Source: Streptomyces sp. NBC_01465 (lineage in GTDB: Bacteria; Actinomycetota; Actinomycetes; Streptomycetales; Streptomycetaceae). Taken from it: a stretch of DNA of 64,000 nt. The notes under the pieces were generated by a model. The model saw only the letters and a program-made list of their open reading frames with translations. It was not told where the DNA came from and made no database searches. The stretch covers positions 620,001 to 684,000 of the forward strand of contig NZ_CP109467.1 of assembly GCF_036227325.1 (NCBI RefSeq). The letters run 5' to 3'. Position 1 is the first letter of the stretch; each line of letters starts with the position of its first letter. Below, in pieces: positions 34,189-41,424 of the stretch. Position numbers and translations under genes: made by a program.

Positions 34189-35349
34189 TTGGGGCGGCTG
34201 ACCGGCGGGGATCCCTCACTGCTGCGGCGGATCAACTCCGCGGTGGTGCTCCACGCACTGCGCGGGGCCGACTTCCCGACCTTCACGGATCTCACCCGGA
34301 TCACCGGTCTTTCCCGGCCGACGGTCGAGGGCGTCATCGAGGGGCTCATGGAGGCCGGGCTCGTCGTCGAGGACGCACCCGAGGAGGACGGCGAGACGCG
34401 CCGTCAGGGCCGGCCCGCGCGGCGCTTCAGGTTCCGTGCCGAGGCCGGGCATCTGCTGGGCATCGAGATCGGCCCGCACCGGGTCGCCGCCCTGCTCTCC
34501 GGGCTCGACGGACGGATCACCGCGGCGGGTTCGCGCGAGGTGCCGGAGACCGCGTCGGCCGACGAACGTCTCGAGCGGGTCCGTCTGACGGTGGCCGATG
34601 TACTGCGCCGCGCCGGCGTCGCCCGCAGCAGCCTGCGCGCGGTCGGAGTCGGCAGCCCGGGGATCGTGGAGGCGGACGGCACCGTACGGCTCGGCACCGC
34701 GCTCCCCGAGTGGACGGGCCTGGCCCTGGGCGAACGGCTGCGGCGGTCCTTCCGCTGTCCCGTACTGGTCGAGAACGACGCCAACGCGGCGGCGGTCGCC
34801 GAGCACTGGAAGGGTGCGGCCACCGACTCCGACGACATCGTCTTCGTCCTCGCCGGACTCAGCCCGGGTGCCGGATCACTGATCGGCGGGCGGCTGCACC
34901 GCGGTTACGGCGGGGCGGCGGGCGAGATCGGCGCACTGCATCTGCTCGGGCGCGGGGCCACCCCGGAGAAGCTGCTGTCCACGACGGACGAGCCGCTGCA
35001 CGCGCTCGACGAGCAGGCGGTGGCCCAGGTCTTCGCCGACGCCAAACGCGGCGACGCGCAGGCCAAGGCCGCCATGGAGCGGTTCATCGGGCGCCTCGTG
35101 CACGACGTCGCGGCGCTGGTGCTCGCGCTCGACCCCGAACTGGTCGTGATCGGCGGCTGGGCTGCCGGTCTGGAGGACGTACTGGAGCCGCTGCGCGGGG
35201 AGTTGGCGCGGTTCTGTCTGCGGCCGCCGCGCGTGGCGCTCTCGCTGCTCGGCGACTCGGCCGTGGCGACCGGTGCGCTGCGGCTTGCCCTCGACCATGT
35301 CGAGGAGCAGCTCTTCGCGGTCGAGGGAACAGTCACGGCCCGCCGCTGA
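34189..35349 (+). CDS. ROK-family transcription regulator
   Basis: 386 residues. N-terminal winged helix (INSAVVLHALRGADFPTFTDLTRITGLSRPTVEGVIEGLMEAGLV) and a ROK sugar-kinase-like domain with ATP/sugar motifs VGVGSPGIVEADGTVRLGTALPEWTG and VLVENDANAAAVAEHWKG. The zinc site C-x-C-G-x-x-G-C of classic ROK proteins is absent: no Cys follows GEIGALHLLGRG. The start is TTG 34189, with GGAGG 5 bases upstream; there is no ATG upstream in the region not shared with mug. Its sugar effector and targets are unknown. Confidence 0.9.
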   Translation: MGRLTGGDPSLLRRINSAVVLHALRGADFPTFTDLTRITGLSRPTVEGVIEGLMEAGLVVEDAPEEDGETRRQGRPARRFRFRAEAGHLLGIEIGPHRVAALLSGLDGRITAAGSREVPETASADERLERVRLTVADVLRRAGVARSSLRAVGVGSPGIVEADGTVRLGTALPEWTGLALGERLRRSFRCPVLVENDANAAAVAEHWKGAATDSDDIVFVLAGLSPGAGSLIGGRLHRGYGGAAGEIGALHLLGRGATPEKLLSTTDEPLHALDEQAVAQVFADAKRGDAQAKAAMERFIGRLVHDVAALVLALDPELVVIGGWAAGLEDVLEPLRGELARFCLRPPRVALSLLGDSAVATGALRLALDHVEEQLFAVEGTVTARR

Positions 35350-35369
35350 CGAGTCAGCAACGGGCCGTG
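35334..35369. terminator. Bidirectional terminator between ROK and GntR genes
   Basis: CACGGCCCG (35334-35342) pairs with CGGGCCGTG (35361-35369), and GCTGAC/GTCAGC nests inside. The hairpin overlaps the ROK stop codon region and lies just beyond the end of the convergent GntR gene, so it can end both transcripts. Confidence 0.7.
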
Positions 35370-35382
35370 TCGTGAAGGCTGT

Positions 35383-36165
35383 TCAGGAGGCCTTGCGCTC
35401 CTCGCCGTGGTGACTGATCTCCAGGTCGCCGGAGTCCCCGAAGGTGAGCCGGCAGGTGTCCGCGCGGTAGGTCGCCACGGAGACGGCGACGGTGCCGCCC
35501 GCGGCGAGGTAGCGCGTGGTGACGACGAGGACGGGTGCGCCGGGCAGCCGGTCGAGTTCCTTGGCGTCGTCGGCACGTGCGGAGCCGAGTTCGACGGAGC
35601 GGTCCTGGCCCTCGAGGCCGAGACGCTGCAGCTCGCGCAGGACGCTGCGGGCACGGGTCGCGCCCGACGGGGCGTCGATGGCGGAGAGTTCGGGCACGGA
35701 TCCGGCCGGTACGTACAGGAGCTCGGCCGCGACCGGCTGGCCCTGCGTCATCCGGATCCTTCGTACGGTGTGCACCGCGTCGCCCGAGCCGCTCCCGGAC
35801 TCGTCGCCCGCGTCCAGCATGCGCGCCACCGCGACGGGCGGCGCGGCGAGGGTGCAGTCCAGCGCCTGCCAGGCGTCGTCGCCGGCTCCCGGCCAGACGT
35901 GCTGCGACGTCGACACGTCCACACCGACGCGCGGAGGCGCGACCGTGGTGCCCACGCCGCGGCGGCGCTGCAGCCGCCCTTCCAGCTCGAGTTGTTCGAG
36001 TGCCTGGCGCAGTGTGGCGCGCGCGACACCGAAGCGGGCCGCGAGGTCACGCTCGTTGGGGAGGATCTCCCCGACCGCGAAGTCCGAGTCGAGAGCGTCA
36101 CTGAGGACGGTCTTGAGGTGCCAGTACTTCGGCTCCGGCGCCGTTTCCAGCTGCGTGGTCCCCAC
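35383..36165 (-). CDS. GntR/HutC-family transcription regulator with UTRA domain
   Basis: 260 residues. Winged helix at about 20-75 (YWHLKTVLSDALDSDFAVGEILPNERDLAARFGVARATLRQALEQLELEGRLQRRRGVGTTV) and an effector-binding UTRA domain with VRRIRMTQGQPVAAELLYVP. Start choice: GTG 36165 has GGAGG 6 bases upstream; the frame also runs to an ATG at 36279, but that extension contains two TTA codons and the promoter at 36245-36273, so it is not coding. Effector unknown. Related proteins respond to sugars or histidine intermediates. The last residues are HHGEERKAS. Confidence 0.9.
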   Translation of the reverse strand: MGTTQLETAPEPKYWHLKTVLSDALDSDFAVGEILPNERDLAARFGVARATLRQALEQLELEGRLQRRRGVGTTVAPPRVGVDVSTSQHVWPGAGDDAWQALDCTLAAPPVAVARMLDAGDESGSGSGDAVHTVRRIRMTQGQPVAAELLYVPAGSVPELSAIDAPSGATRARSVLRELQRLGLEGQDRSVELGSARADDAKELDRLPGAPVLVVTTRYLAAGGTVAVSVATYRADTCRLTFGDSGDLEISHHGEERKAS

Positions 36166-36244
36166 CCTGATCCTCCGCAATCGCCGTGTCCCCGGCGGCT
36201 TTTCCGTGCCCTTGTTTATTAAAGGTTCCTGCACTAACTCTGCG

Positions 36245-36273
36245 ACCATAGGGCGACGCTCCCCCTTGGTCAA
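36245..36273 (-). promoter_or_regulatory. Promoter of the GntR-family gene
   Basis: On the minus strand TTGACC (36273-36268) and TATGGT (36250-36245) are separated by exactly 17 bases, close to consensus for the main sigma factor. Transcription would start near 36238, giving a leader of about 70 bases. It lies inside the longer open frame and so argues for the GTG start at 36165. Confidence 0.7.
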
Positions 36274-36360
36274 GACCAATCCTCGTTCCGTTACGGAGCG
36301 AAACCGAGGCCTGCCGCAGAGCGTTCACAGGACGTTCGTACGGCCGTGAGGTGCGCGCAG

Positions 36361-36400
36361 CACAAGGCCCCGCGTCCGGAACGGATCGCGGGGCCTTGTG
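36361..36400 (-). terminator. 14-bp perfect hairpin terminator of the ECF sigma gene
   Basis: CACAAGGCCCCGCG (36361-36374) and CGCGGGGCCTTGTG (36387-36400) form a perfect 14-bp stem with a 12-base loop, 14 bases past the stop of the sigma factor gene. This is one of the strongest hairpins in the window. Confidence 0.8.
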
Positions 36401-36414
36401 GTGTTCGCCGGCAC

Positions 36415-37299
36415 CTACTCCACGGCGGGCAGGGCGAGTTTGTCGGGATTGCGCACGATGTACACACACTGGATACGCCCGTCGGCGACGTCCAGCTGGA
36501 ACATGCTGTCCAGTACGGCACCCGAGTAGATGAGCAGCGCGGGCCCGCCGTTGACCTCCGCGATCCGGAAGGAGACGTCGGTGATCCCCTTGGTCGCCGC
36601 ACCGCGCACGAAGCGCCCGACCTTGTCCGCGCCCTCGATGACGCGCCGCGGCGCCTGGGACTTGCCGCCGCTGTCGCCGACGAGACGTACGTCGGGGGCC
36701 AGCAGCGCGAGCAGTCCCTCCAGGTCCCCTTCCGTCGCCGCGGCGAGGAACCGCTGGGTCAGATCGCGGCGTTCGGCCGGGTCGACGTCGAAACGGGGCT
36801 TGCGTTCGTCGACATGGCGGCGGGCGCGGCCCGCGAGCTGACGCACCGCCGCCTCGGACCGGTCGAGGGTCCCGGCGATCTCCGCGTACGGGAAGCCGAA
36901 GGCCTCGCGGAGGACGAAGACGGCGCGCTCCAGCGGGGAGAGCGATTCCAGGACGACGAGGACGGCGAGCGATACGGACTCGGCGAGCACCGCCCGTTCC
37001 GCCGTGTCGGGGGCGGTGCGCCCGAATTCCGTGACGATCGGCTCGGGCAGCCAGGGGCCGACGTAGGTCTCGCGCCGCGCCTGCGCGGACCGCAGGCGGT
37101 CGATGGCGAGCCGGGTGGTGATGCGCAGGAGATAGGCGCGCGGTTCGCGGACGGTCTCGCGCTCGCCCGCGGACCAGCGGAGCCAGGTCTCCTGGACGAC
37201 GTCCTCGGCGTCGGCCGCCCGGCCCAGCATCCGGTAGGCCACCCCGGTCAGGAGGGATCGGTGCTCTTCAAAGGTGTCGGTGGAGAGGTCAGTTGCCAC
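36415..37299 (-). CDS. ECF41-group RNA polymerase sigma factor with SnoaL-like C-terminus
   Basis: 294 residues. Region 2 (YRMLGRAADAEDVVQETWLRW, then REPRAYLLRITTRLAIDRLRSAQARRETYVGPWLPEP, the last motif typical of SigJ/ECF41) and region 4 (FVLREAFGFPYAEIAGTLDRSEAAVRQLAGRAR), followed by an NTF2/SnoaL-like domain with DVRLVGDSGGKS and an ending NPDKL, both ECF41 hallmarks. In this group the C-terminal extension acts in place of an anti-sigma factor. The start is GTG 37299; an upstream TTG at 37362 has no support. An oxidoreductase gene is divergent, as expected for ECF41 loci. Confidence 0.93.
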   Translation of the reverse strand: MATDLSTDTFEEHRSLLTGVAYRMLGRAADAEDVVQETWLRWSAGERETVREPRAYLLRITTRLAIDRLRSAQARRETYVGPWLPEPIVTEFGRTAPDTAERAVLAESVSLAVLVVLESLSPLERAVFVLREAFGFPYAEIAGTLDRSEAAVRQLAGRARRHVDERKPRFDVDPAERRDLTQRFLAAATEGDLEGLLALLAPDVRLVGDSGGKSQAPRRVIEGADKVGRFVRGAATKGITDVSFRIAEVNGGPALLIYSGAVLDSMFQLDVADGRIQCVYIVRNPDKLALPAVE

Positions 37300-37411
37300 T
37301 CTCCCATCCCATCCGACGGGTCCACCGCTGTCCAGGCGCTCCCGGCGTGCGAAGGAGCACAATGTGCGGGCGGCCGCCCACGGGTGGCGGCCCGTCAGGG
37401 GAGGATTTCGG

Positions 37412-38065
37412 ATGCGTTACGGGGTACTGGGGACCGGCGCGGTCGGCGTCAAGCTCGGCAGCAAGCTCGTGGAGCTGGGGCACGAGGTGGTGATGGGGTC
37501 CCGGACCAAGGACAATCCGCAGGCGCTGGAGTGGGCGCAGGGCGCGGGTCCGCTCGCGGGGGCGGGGACGTTCGCCGATGCCGCGGCGTTCGGCGAGCGG
37601 ATCGTGGTGGCGGTCAACGGGCAGGTGGCCCTGGCTGTTCTGCAGGCCGCGGGCGAGGCCGAGTTGGCGGGCAAGCTGGTGGTCGACGTGTCGAATCCGA
37701 TCACCTTCGAGGACGGTCTGCTGCGGGTGGCGCCGGTCGAGTCGGACAGTGTGGGCGCGCTGCTGCAGCGGTCGTTCCCCGGGGCGCGGGTGGTCAAGAC
37801 GCTCAACACCGTGAATCTGGCGGTGATGGTCGATCCGGACGCCGTACCCGGCGAGCACCACCTGTTCGTGTGCGGCGAGGACGCCGGGGCCAAGGAGGAG
37901 ACGGTGGCGCTGCTCGGCGAGTTCGGGTGGCCGGCGCACCGGGTGCTCGATCTGGGCGGGATCGTGGAGGCGCGCGACGTGGAGATGCTGATGCCGCTCT
38001 GGATCAATCTGTACAAGCGGTTCGGCCATGGGGCCTTCAACTACGAGATCCGCAGCGCACCTTGA
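37412..38065 (+). CDS. NADP(H)-binding oxidoreductase, F420-dependent NADP reductase-like
   Basis: 217 residues. Rossmann start GVLGTGAVGVKLGSKLVELGHEVVMGSRT, then VVAVNGQVALAVLQAAGEAELAGKLVVDVSNP and a VKTLNTVNLAVMVDP block match the NADPH:F420 / YqeI-like short family. ATG 37412 has GGGGAGG 8 bases upstream. It faces the ECF41 sigma gene across 112 bases; ECF41 sigma factors usually drive a divergent oxidoreductase or epimerase, so it is the likely target. Its physiological substrate is not known, and an F420 link is inferred only from family. Confidence 0.8.
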   Translation: MRYGVLGTGAVGVKLGSKLVELGHEVVMGSRTKDNPQALEWAQGAGPLAGAGTFADAAAFGERIVVAVNGQVALAVLQAAGEAELAGKLVVDVSNPITFEDGLLRVAPVESDSVGALLQRSFPGARVVKTLNTVNLAVMVDPDAVPGEHHLFVCGEDAGAKEETVALLGEFGWPAHRVLDLGGIVEARDVEMLMPLWINLYKRFGHGAFNYEIRSAP

Positions 38066-38166
38066 TGTGACGGGTTGGCGGCGGCCTCTTGAAGTGAAAG
38101 CTACCCAGGGGTAATCCTTGTTGACACGGTGTCTCACCACCGTCCCCGACAACAGGGAGCAGCAGC

Positions 38167-39000
38167 ATGGCCGCCGCCCAGGTCTCATTCACCGTCGAGT
38201 CCCCCCGGGGGAACCGCACGGTCACCGTCGCGTACGAACGCACCGGTGCCGGCGAACCCCTCCTGCTGCTGCACGGCATCGGGCACCACCGGCAAGCCTG
38301 GGACCCGGTGGTCGGGATCCTGGCCGCCGAGCGCGAGGTGATCGCCGTGGACCTGCCCGGATTCGGCGCGTCGCCGGCCCTGCCCGACGGCGTCTCGTAC
38401 GGCCTCGCATCGGTGGTCCCCACGCTCGGCGCGCTGTGCGAGGCGCTCGGCGTCGAGCGCCCGCACGTCGCCGGCAACTCCCTGGGCGGCCTGCTCGCCC
38501 TGGAGTTGGGGCGGGAGAAGCTCGTACGATCGGTGACCGCCCTGTCGCCCGCCGGCTTCTGGACGCAGGCGGAGCGGCGGTACGCCTTCTCGACCCTGAA
38601 GGCGATGCGCGGGATCGCGAACTCCCTGCCGCTGCCGCTGATCGAGCGGATGTCGCGCTCGGCGGCCGGGCGTACGGCGCTCACCAGCACCATCTACGCC
38701 CGGCCCGCCCGCCGTTCACCCGAGGCCGTCGTCGCCGAGACGCTCGCGCTGCGCGAGGCCACCGGCTTCGAGGAGACCCTGGCCGCCGGTCTGACCGTCC
38801 AGTTCACCGACGACGTACGGGACCTTCCCGTCACGGTCGCCTGGGGCACGAAGGACCGGCTGCTCCTGCGCCGCCAGGGGATCCGGGCCAAGCACACCAT
38901 CCCCGGGGCCCGCCTGGTCAGGCTGCCCGGCTGCGGTCATGTCCCGATGAACGACGACCCCGCGGCGGTGGCGCGCGTCATCCTCGACACCAGCCGCTGA
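38167..39000 (+). CDS. Alpha/beta-fold hydrolase
   Basis: 277 residues. Oxyanion HG in LLLLHGIGHHRQ, nucleophile Ser in AGNSLGGLLALE near residue 106, acid in AWGTKDRLLLRR, and His in LPGCGHVPMNDDP. This is a full catalytic triad of the common esterase/epoxide-hydrolase type. The last 285 bases lie opposite the C-terminal part of the EamA gene. Substrate not inferable. No clear partner in the operon; the spacer from the upstream NADP gene is 101 bases. Confidence 0.88.
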   Translation: MAAAQVSFTVESPRGNRTVTVAYERTGAGEPLLLLHGIGHHRQAWDPVVGILAAEREVIAVDLPGFGASPALPDGVSYGLASVVPTLGALCEALGVERPHVAGNSLGGLLALELGREKLVRSVTALSPAGFWTQAERRYAFSTLKAMRGIANSLPLPLIERMSRSAAGRTALTSTIYARPARRSPEAVVAETLALREATGFEETLAAGLTVQFTDDVRDLPVTVAWGTKDRLLLRRQGIRAKHTIPGARLVRLPGCGHVPMNDDPAAVARVILDTSR

Positions 39001-39873
39001 ACGACGGGCCAGCACACCGGAACCGAGCGCGACGCCCACCCCGACGAGCGCGCTCCCTGCGCCCTGCGCGATGCCGTACGCACCCGTGCCGACCAGGGGT
39101 GCGGTCATCGCGGCCGCGACGGGAATGAGCCCGGAGAAGAGGGTGGCCCGCTCGGCGCCGATCCGCTGCACGCCCATGTACCAGCAGACGAAGCCGACGA
39201 CGGTCACGACGGCGGCCTGCCACAGCAGCGCCGCCGTCTCCCCCGCGTCCGGTACGCGCACGAATCCGCCCCCGTCGACGGCGAGTCCGACCACCGTCGA
39301 CTCGACGGCGGCGACCCCGCAGACGGTGGCGGACAGCAGCCGGGGGCCGAGCGGGCGCAGCACGGGCACGGCCAGTACGGCGAAGCCCACCTCGCCCACC
39401 AGCGCGCCCGCCGAGAAGGCGATGCCTTCGAGGTCGGTGCGGCCCCAGCCCTGCACGGTGAAGGCCCCGGCCGCCACCAGGGCCGCGCCGATCAGCACCG
39501 GCCTGGTGGGCCGCCTGCCCGCGACCAGCGGTACGAGCACGGCGACGACGACCGGTGCGCAGCCCACGAAGACCCCGGGGACGGCGGGTTCGGCGCTGCG
39601 TTCGGCGGCGAGGACCGCCAGGTTGAAGCCGACCATGCCGACGACGGAGATCAGGGCGATGCGGCCCCACTGGGCCGGGGAGAGCGTACGCAGGACGCGC
39701 GTCGATCCGCGGTCGAGCAGCGGGAGCAGCAGCAGACAGGCGAGGCCGTAGCGCAGGGCCTGGCCGCCCGCGTACGGATAGTCGCCGAGGACGGAGTTGG
39801 CGGTGAAGGAACCGCCGACGAGGATGCAGGCGAAGGCGGCAAGGAGCGCTCCTCGCAGGGACGTTGCGTTCAT
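38716..39873 (-). CDS. EamA/DMT-family exporter with long antisense-overlapping tail
   Basis: 385 residues. Ten predicted helices in two EamA repeats (from LLAAFACILVGGSFTANSVLG to GIAQGAGSALVGVGVALGSGVLARRS); family members export amino acids, purines or other metabolites. The helices end near residue 290, as in normal 300-residue EamA proteins, but the frame has no stop for about 95 more codons, running 285 bases into the opposite strand of the hydrolase gene. That tail is Arg/Gly/Asp-rich and looks like antisense shadow. Either the real stop was lost (frameshift or point change) or the tail is real. ATG 39873 has no Shine-Dalgarno. It faces a MocR regulator. Confidence 0.75.
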   Translation of the reverse strand: MNATSLRGALLAAFACILVGGSFTANSVLGDYPYAGGQALRYGLACLLLLPLLDRGSTRVLRTLSPAQWGRIALISVVGMVGFNLAVLAAERSAEPAVPGVFVGCAPVVVAVLVPLVAGRRPTRPVLIGAALVAAGAFTVQGWGRTDLEGIAFSAGALVGEVGFAVLAVPVLRPLGPRLLSATVCGVAAVESTVVGLAVDGGGFVRVPDAGETAALLWQAAVVTVVGFVCWYMGVQRIGAERATLFSGLIPVAAAMTAPLVGTGAYGIAQGAGSALVGVGVALGSGVLARRSAAGVEDDARHRRGVVVHRDMTAAGQPDQAGPGDGVLGPDPLAAQEQPVLRAPGDRDGKVPYVVGELDGQTGGQGLLEAGGLAQRERLGDDGLG

Positions 39874-39897
39874 GAAGATGACGCTAGGGAGCGGGGT

Positions 39898-39914
39898 GGT
39901 CCGTATTAAGGTCC
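39898..39914. promoter_or_regulatory. Direct repeat in the EamA/MocR divergent promoter
   Basis: GGTCC occurs at 39898 and 39910, 12 bases apart, in the 47-base region between the two divergent starts, with TATTAA between them. Known MocR-type regulators (PdxR, GabR, TauR) bind short direct repeats in such regions, usually with PLP as effector. Binding here is inferred. Confidence 0.45.
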
Positions 39915-39920
39915 ACTTCC

Positions 39921-41327
39921 ATGGAGCCATCGGGGACCAATTCACCGGCCTGGGAGCTGTTGCTGCCCGCCGCCGCGGCCCCTGCCCGCAGCCGGGGCCG
40001 CATGCTGCAGGAGTCGCTGCGCGAGGCGGTCCGTTCGGGGCGGCTCGCGGCGGGCACCCGGCTGCCCGCCAGCCGTGAACTCGCCGCCGACCTCGGGGTC
40101 TCGCGCGGCCTGGTCACCGAGGCGTACGAGCAGCTGACCGCCGAGGGCTATCTGCGCAGCGACCGGGGCTCGGGCACCTGGGTGGGCGCGTCGGCGCGGT
40201 CGGCGGCCCGGGCGGCGGACGTTCCGGTTCCGCGTCCGGCCGAGGACCTCGTCAGCTTCGTCCCCGGCACCCCCGATCTCTCCCTCTTCCCGCGCACCGC
40301 CTGGGCCGCCGCGCACAAGTCCGTACTGAACACCCTCGAACACCATGCGCTGGGCTATCCGGACCCGCGCGGCCTTCCCCAACTGCGCATCGCGCTCGCC
40401 GAGTTGCTGACACGCCGTCGCGGGGTGGTCGCCGATCCCGAGCGGATCGTCGTCTGCTCGGGCGTGGCACAGGCCATGACGCTGCTCGGCTTCGTCCTGC
40501 ACGCGGCGGGTCAGCGTACGGTCGGCGTCGAGGACCCCGGCAGTCCCGAACACCCCGCACTGTTCGCGGCGGCCGGGCTGCGCGCGGTTCCGCTTCCGCT
40601 CGACGACGAAGGTCTCGCGATCGGGCCGCTCGCCGCGAGCGGTGTACGGACGGTACAGACCACACCGGCCCACCATTTCCCCACCGGCATCGGCTATTCG
40701 GCCGACCGGCGCACCCAACTCCTCGACTGGGCGCGGTCGGTGGACGGTCTGATCGTCGAGGACGACTACGACGGGGACTTCCGCTACGACCGCGCCCCGG
40801 TCGGCGCGCTCCAGGGTCTGGACCCCGAACGCGTCGCGTACACAGGATCGGTGAGCAAGTCACTCGCCCCGGGCCTGCGGCTGGGCTGGCTGCTGGCCCC
40901 GGAGTGGCTGACCGACCGTATCGTCGCCCGGAAACGCACCCTGGACATGGGCCACCCGGCCCTCGACCAGGCGGCGTTCGCCACGTTCGTCTCCGGGGGC
41001 GGCTACGACCGCCAGCTGCGCCGCTGCCAGCGCCTCTACCGGGAGCGGCGCGACACCCTGGTCGCCGCCCTCGCCGAGCACTTCCCCGGCGCCGAGGTGA
41101 GCGGAATCGCCGCAGGCCTGCACATCATCGCGCGGCTGCCCGAGCGCTACGGACCCGAGAGCGGCTTCCTGCGGCGGGCGGAGCGCACGCGCGTGGCCGT
41201 CCGGCCGCTGGCGGACTACGGGAGCGCGCGCCCGCAGGACGGCGCCGTACGACTGGTGCTCGGTTACGCCCACCTTTCGCCCTCCGAGATCGTCCGCGGG
41301 GTGCGTCTGCTGGCCGCGGCCAACTGA
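39921..41327 (+). CDS. MocR-family regulator (GntR-HTH fused to aminotransferase fold)
   Basis: 468 residues. GntR winged helix at about 25-90 (LQESLREAVRSGRLAAGTRLPASRELAADLGVSRGLVTEAYEQLTAEGYL), then a fold-type I aminotransferase domain with the PLP-binding Asp in VEDDYDGDFRYD and Lys in TGSVSKSLAPGLRLG. The domain is normally used as a PLP or aminated-ligand sensor, not an enzyme. ATG 39921 has no obvious ribosome site and may be read from a leaderless message. It most likely controls the divergent EamA exporter; MocR targets include PLP, taurine and GABA metabolism. Confidence 0.93.
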   Translation: MEPSGTNSPAWELLLPAAAAPARSRGRMLQESLREAVRSGRLAAGTRLPASRELAADLGVSRGLVTEAYEQLTAEGYLRSDRGSGTWVGASARSAARAADVPVPRPAEDLVSFVPGTPDLSLFPRTAWAAAHKSVLNTLEHHALGYPDPRGLPQLRIALAELLTRRRGVVADPERIVVCSGVAQAMTLLGFVLHAAGQRTVGVEDPGSPEHPALFAAAGLRAVPLPLDDEGLAIGPLAASGVRTVQTTPAHHFPTGIGYSADRRTQLLDWARSVDGLIVEDDYDGDFRYDRAPVGALQGLDPERVAYTGSVSKSLAPGLRLGWLLAPEWLTDRIVARKRTLDMGHPALDQAAFATFVSGGGYDRQLRRCQRLYRERRDTLVAALAEHFPGAEVSGIAAGLHIIARLPERYGPESGFLRRAERTRVAVRPLADYGSARPQDGAVRLVLGYAHLSPSEIVRGVRLLAAAN

Positions 41328-41338
41328 CAGCACCCGCC

Positions 41339-41382
41339 GTTCACTTGGGGTTCGCACGGGCGCCTCGGCCGGGCAGTAGGCA
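41339..41382 (+). promoter_or_regulatory. PHO box and -10 upstream of phoD
   Basis: GTTCACTTGGG (41339-41349) and GTTCGCACGGG (41350-41360) are two contiguous 11-base direct repeats matching the Streptomyces PHO box (consensus GTTCACCNNNN). TAGGCA (41377-41382) follows after 16 bases as a -10, so PhoP would sit at the -35 position and activate. Phosphate limitation should induce phoD. The motif match is direct; PhoP binding is inferred from known PhoP regulons. Confidence 0.85.
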
Positions 41383-41424
41383 TGGCTCGGCACACCCGGC
41401 CGACCCGCCCCTGGAGGCGCATCG

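Noticed and set aside
36166..36279. N-terminal extension of the GntR regulator to ATG 36279
   Set aside because: It contains two TTA codons, overlaps a good promoter (TTGACC-N17-TATGGT), and GTG 36165 has the proper ribosome site.
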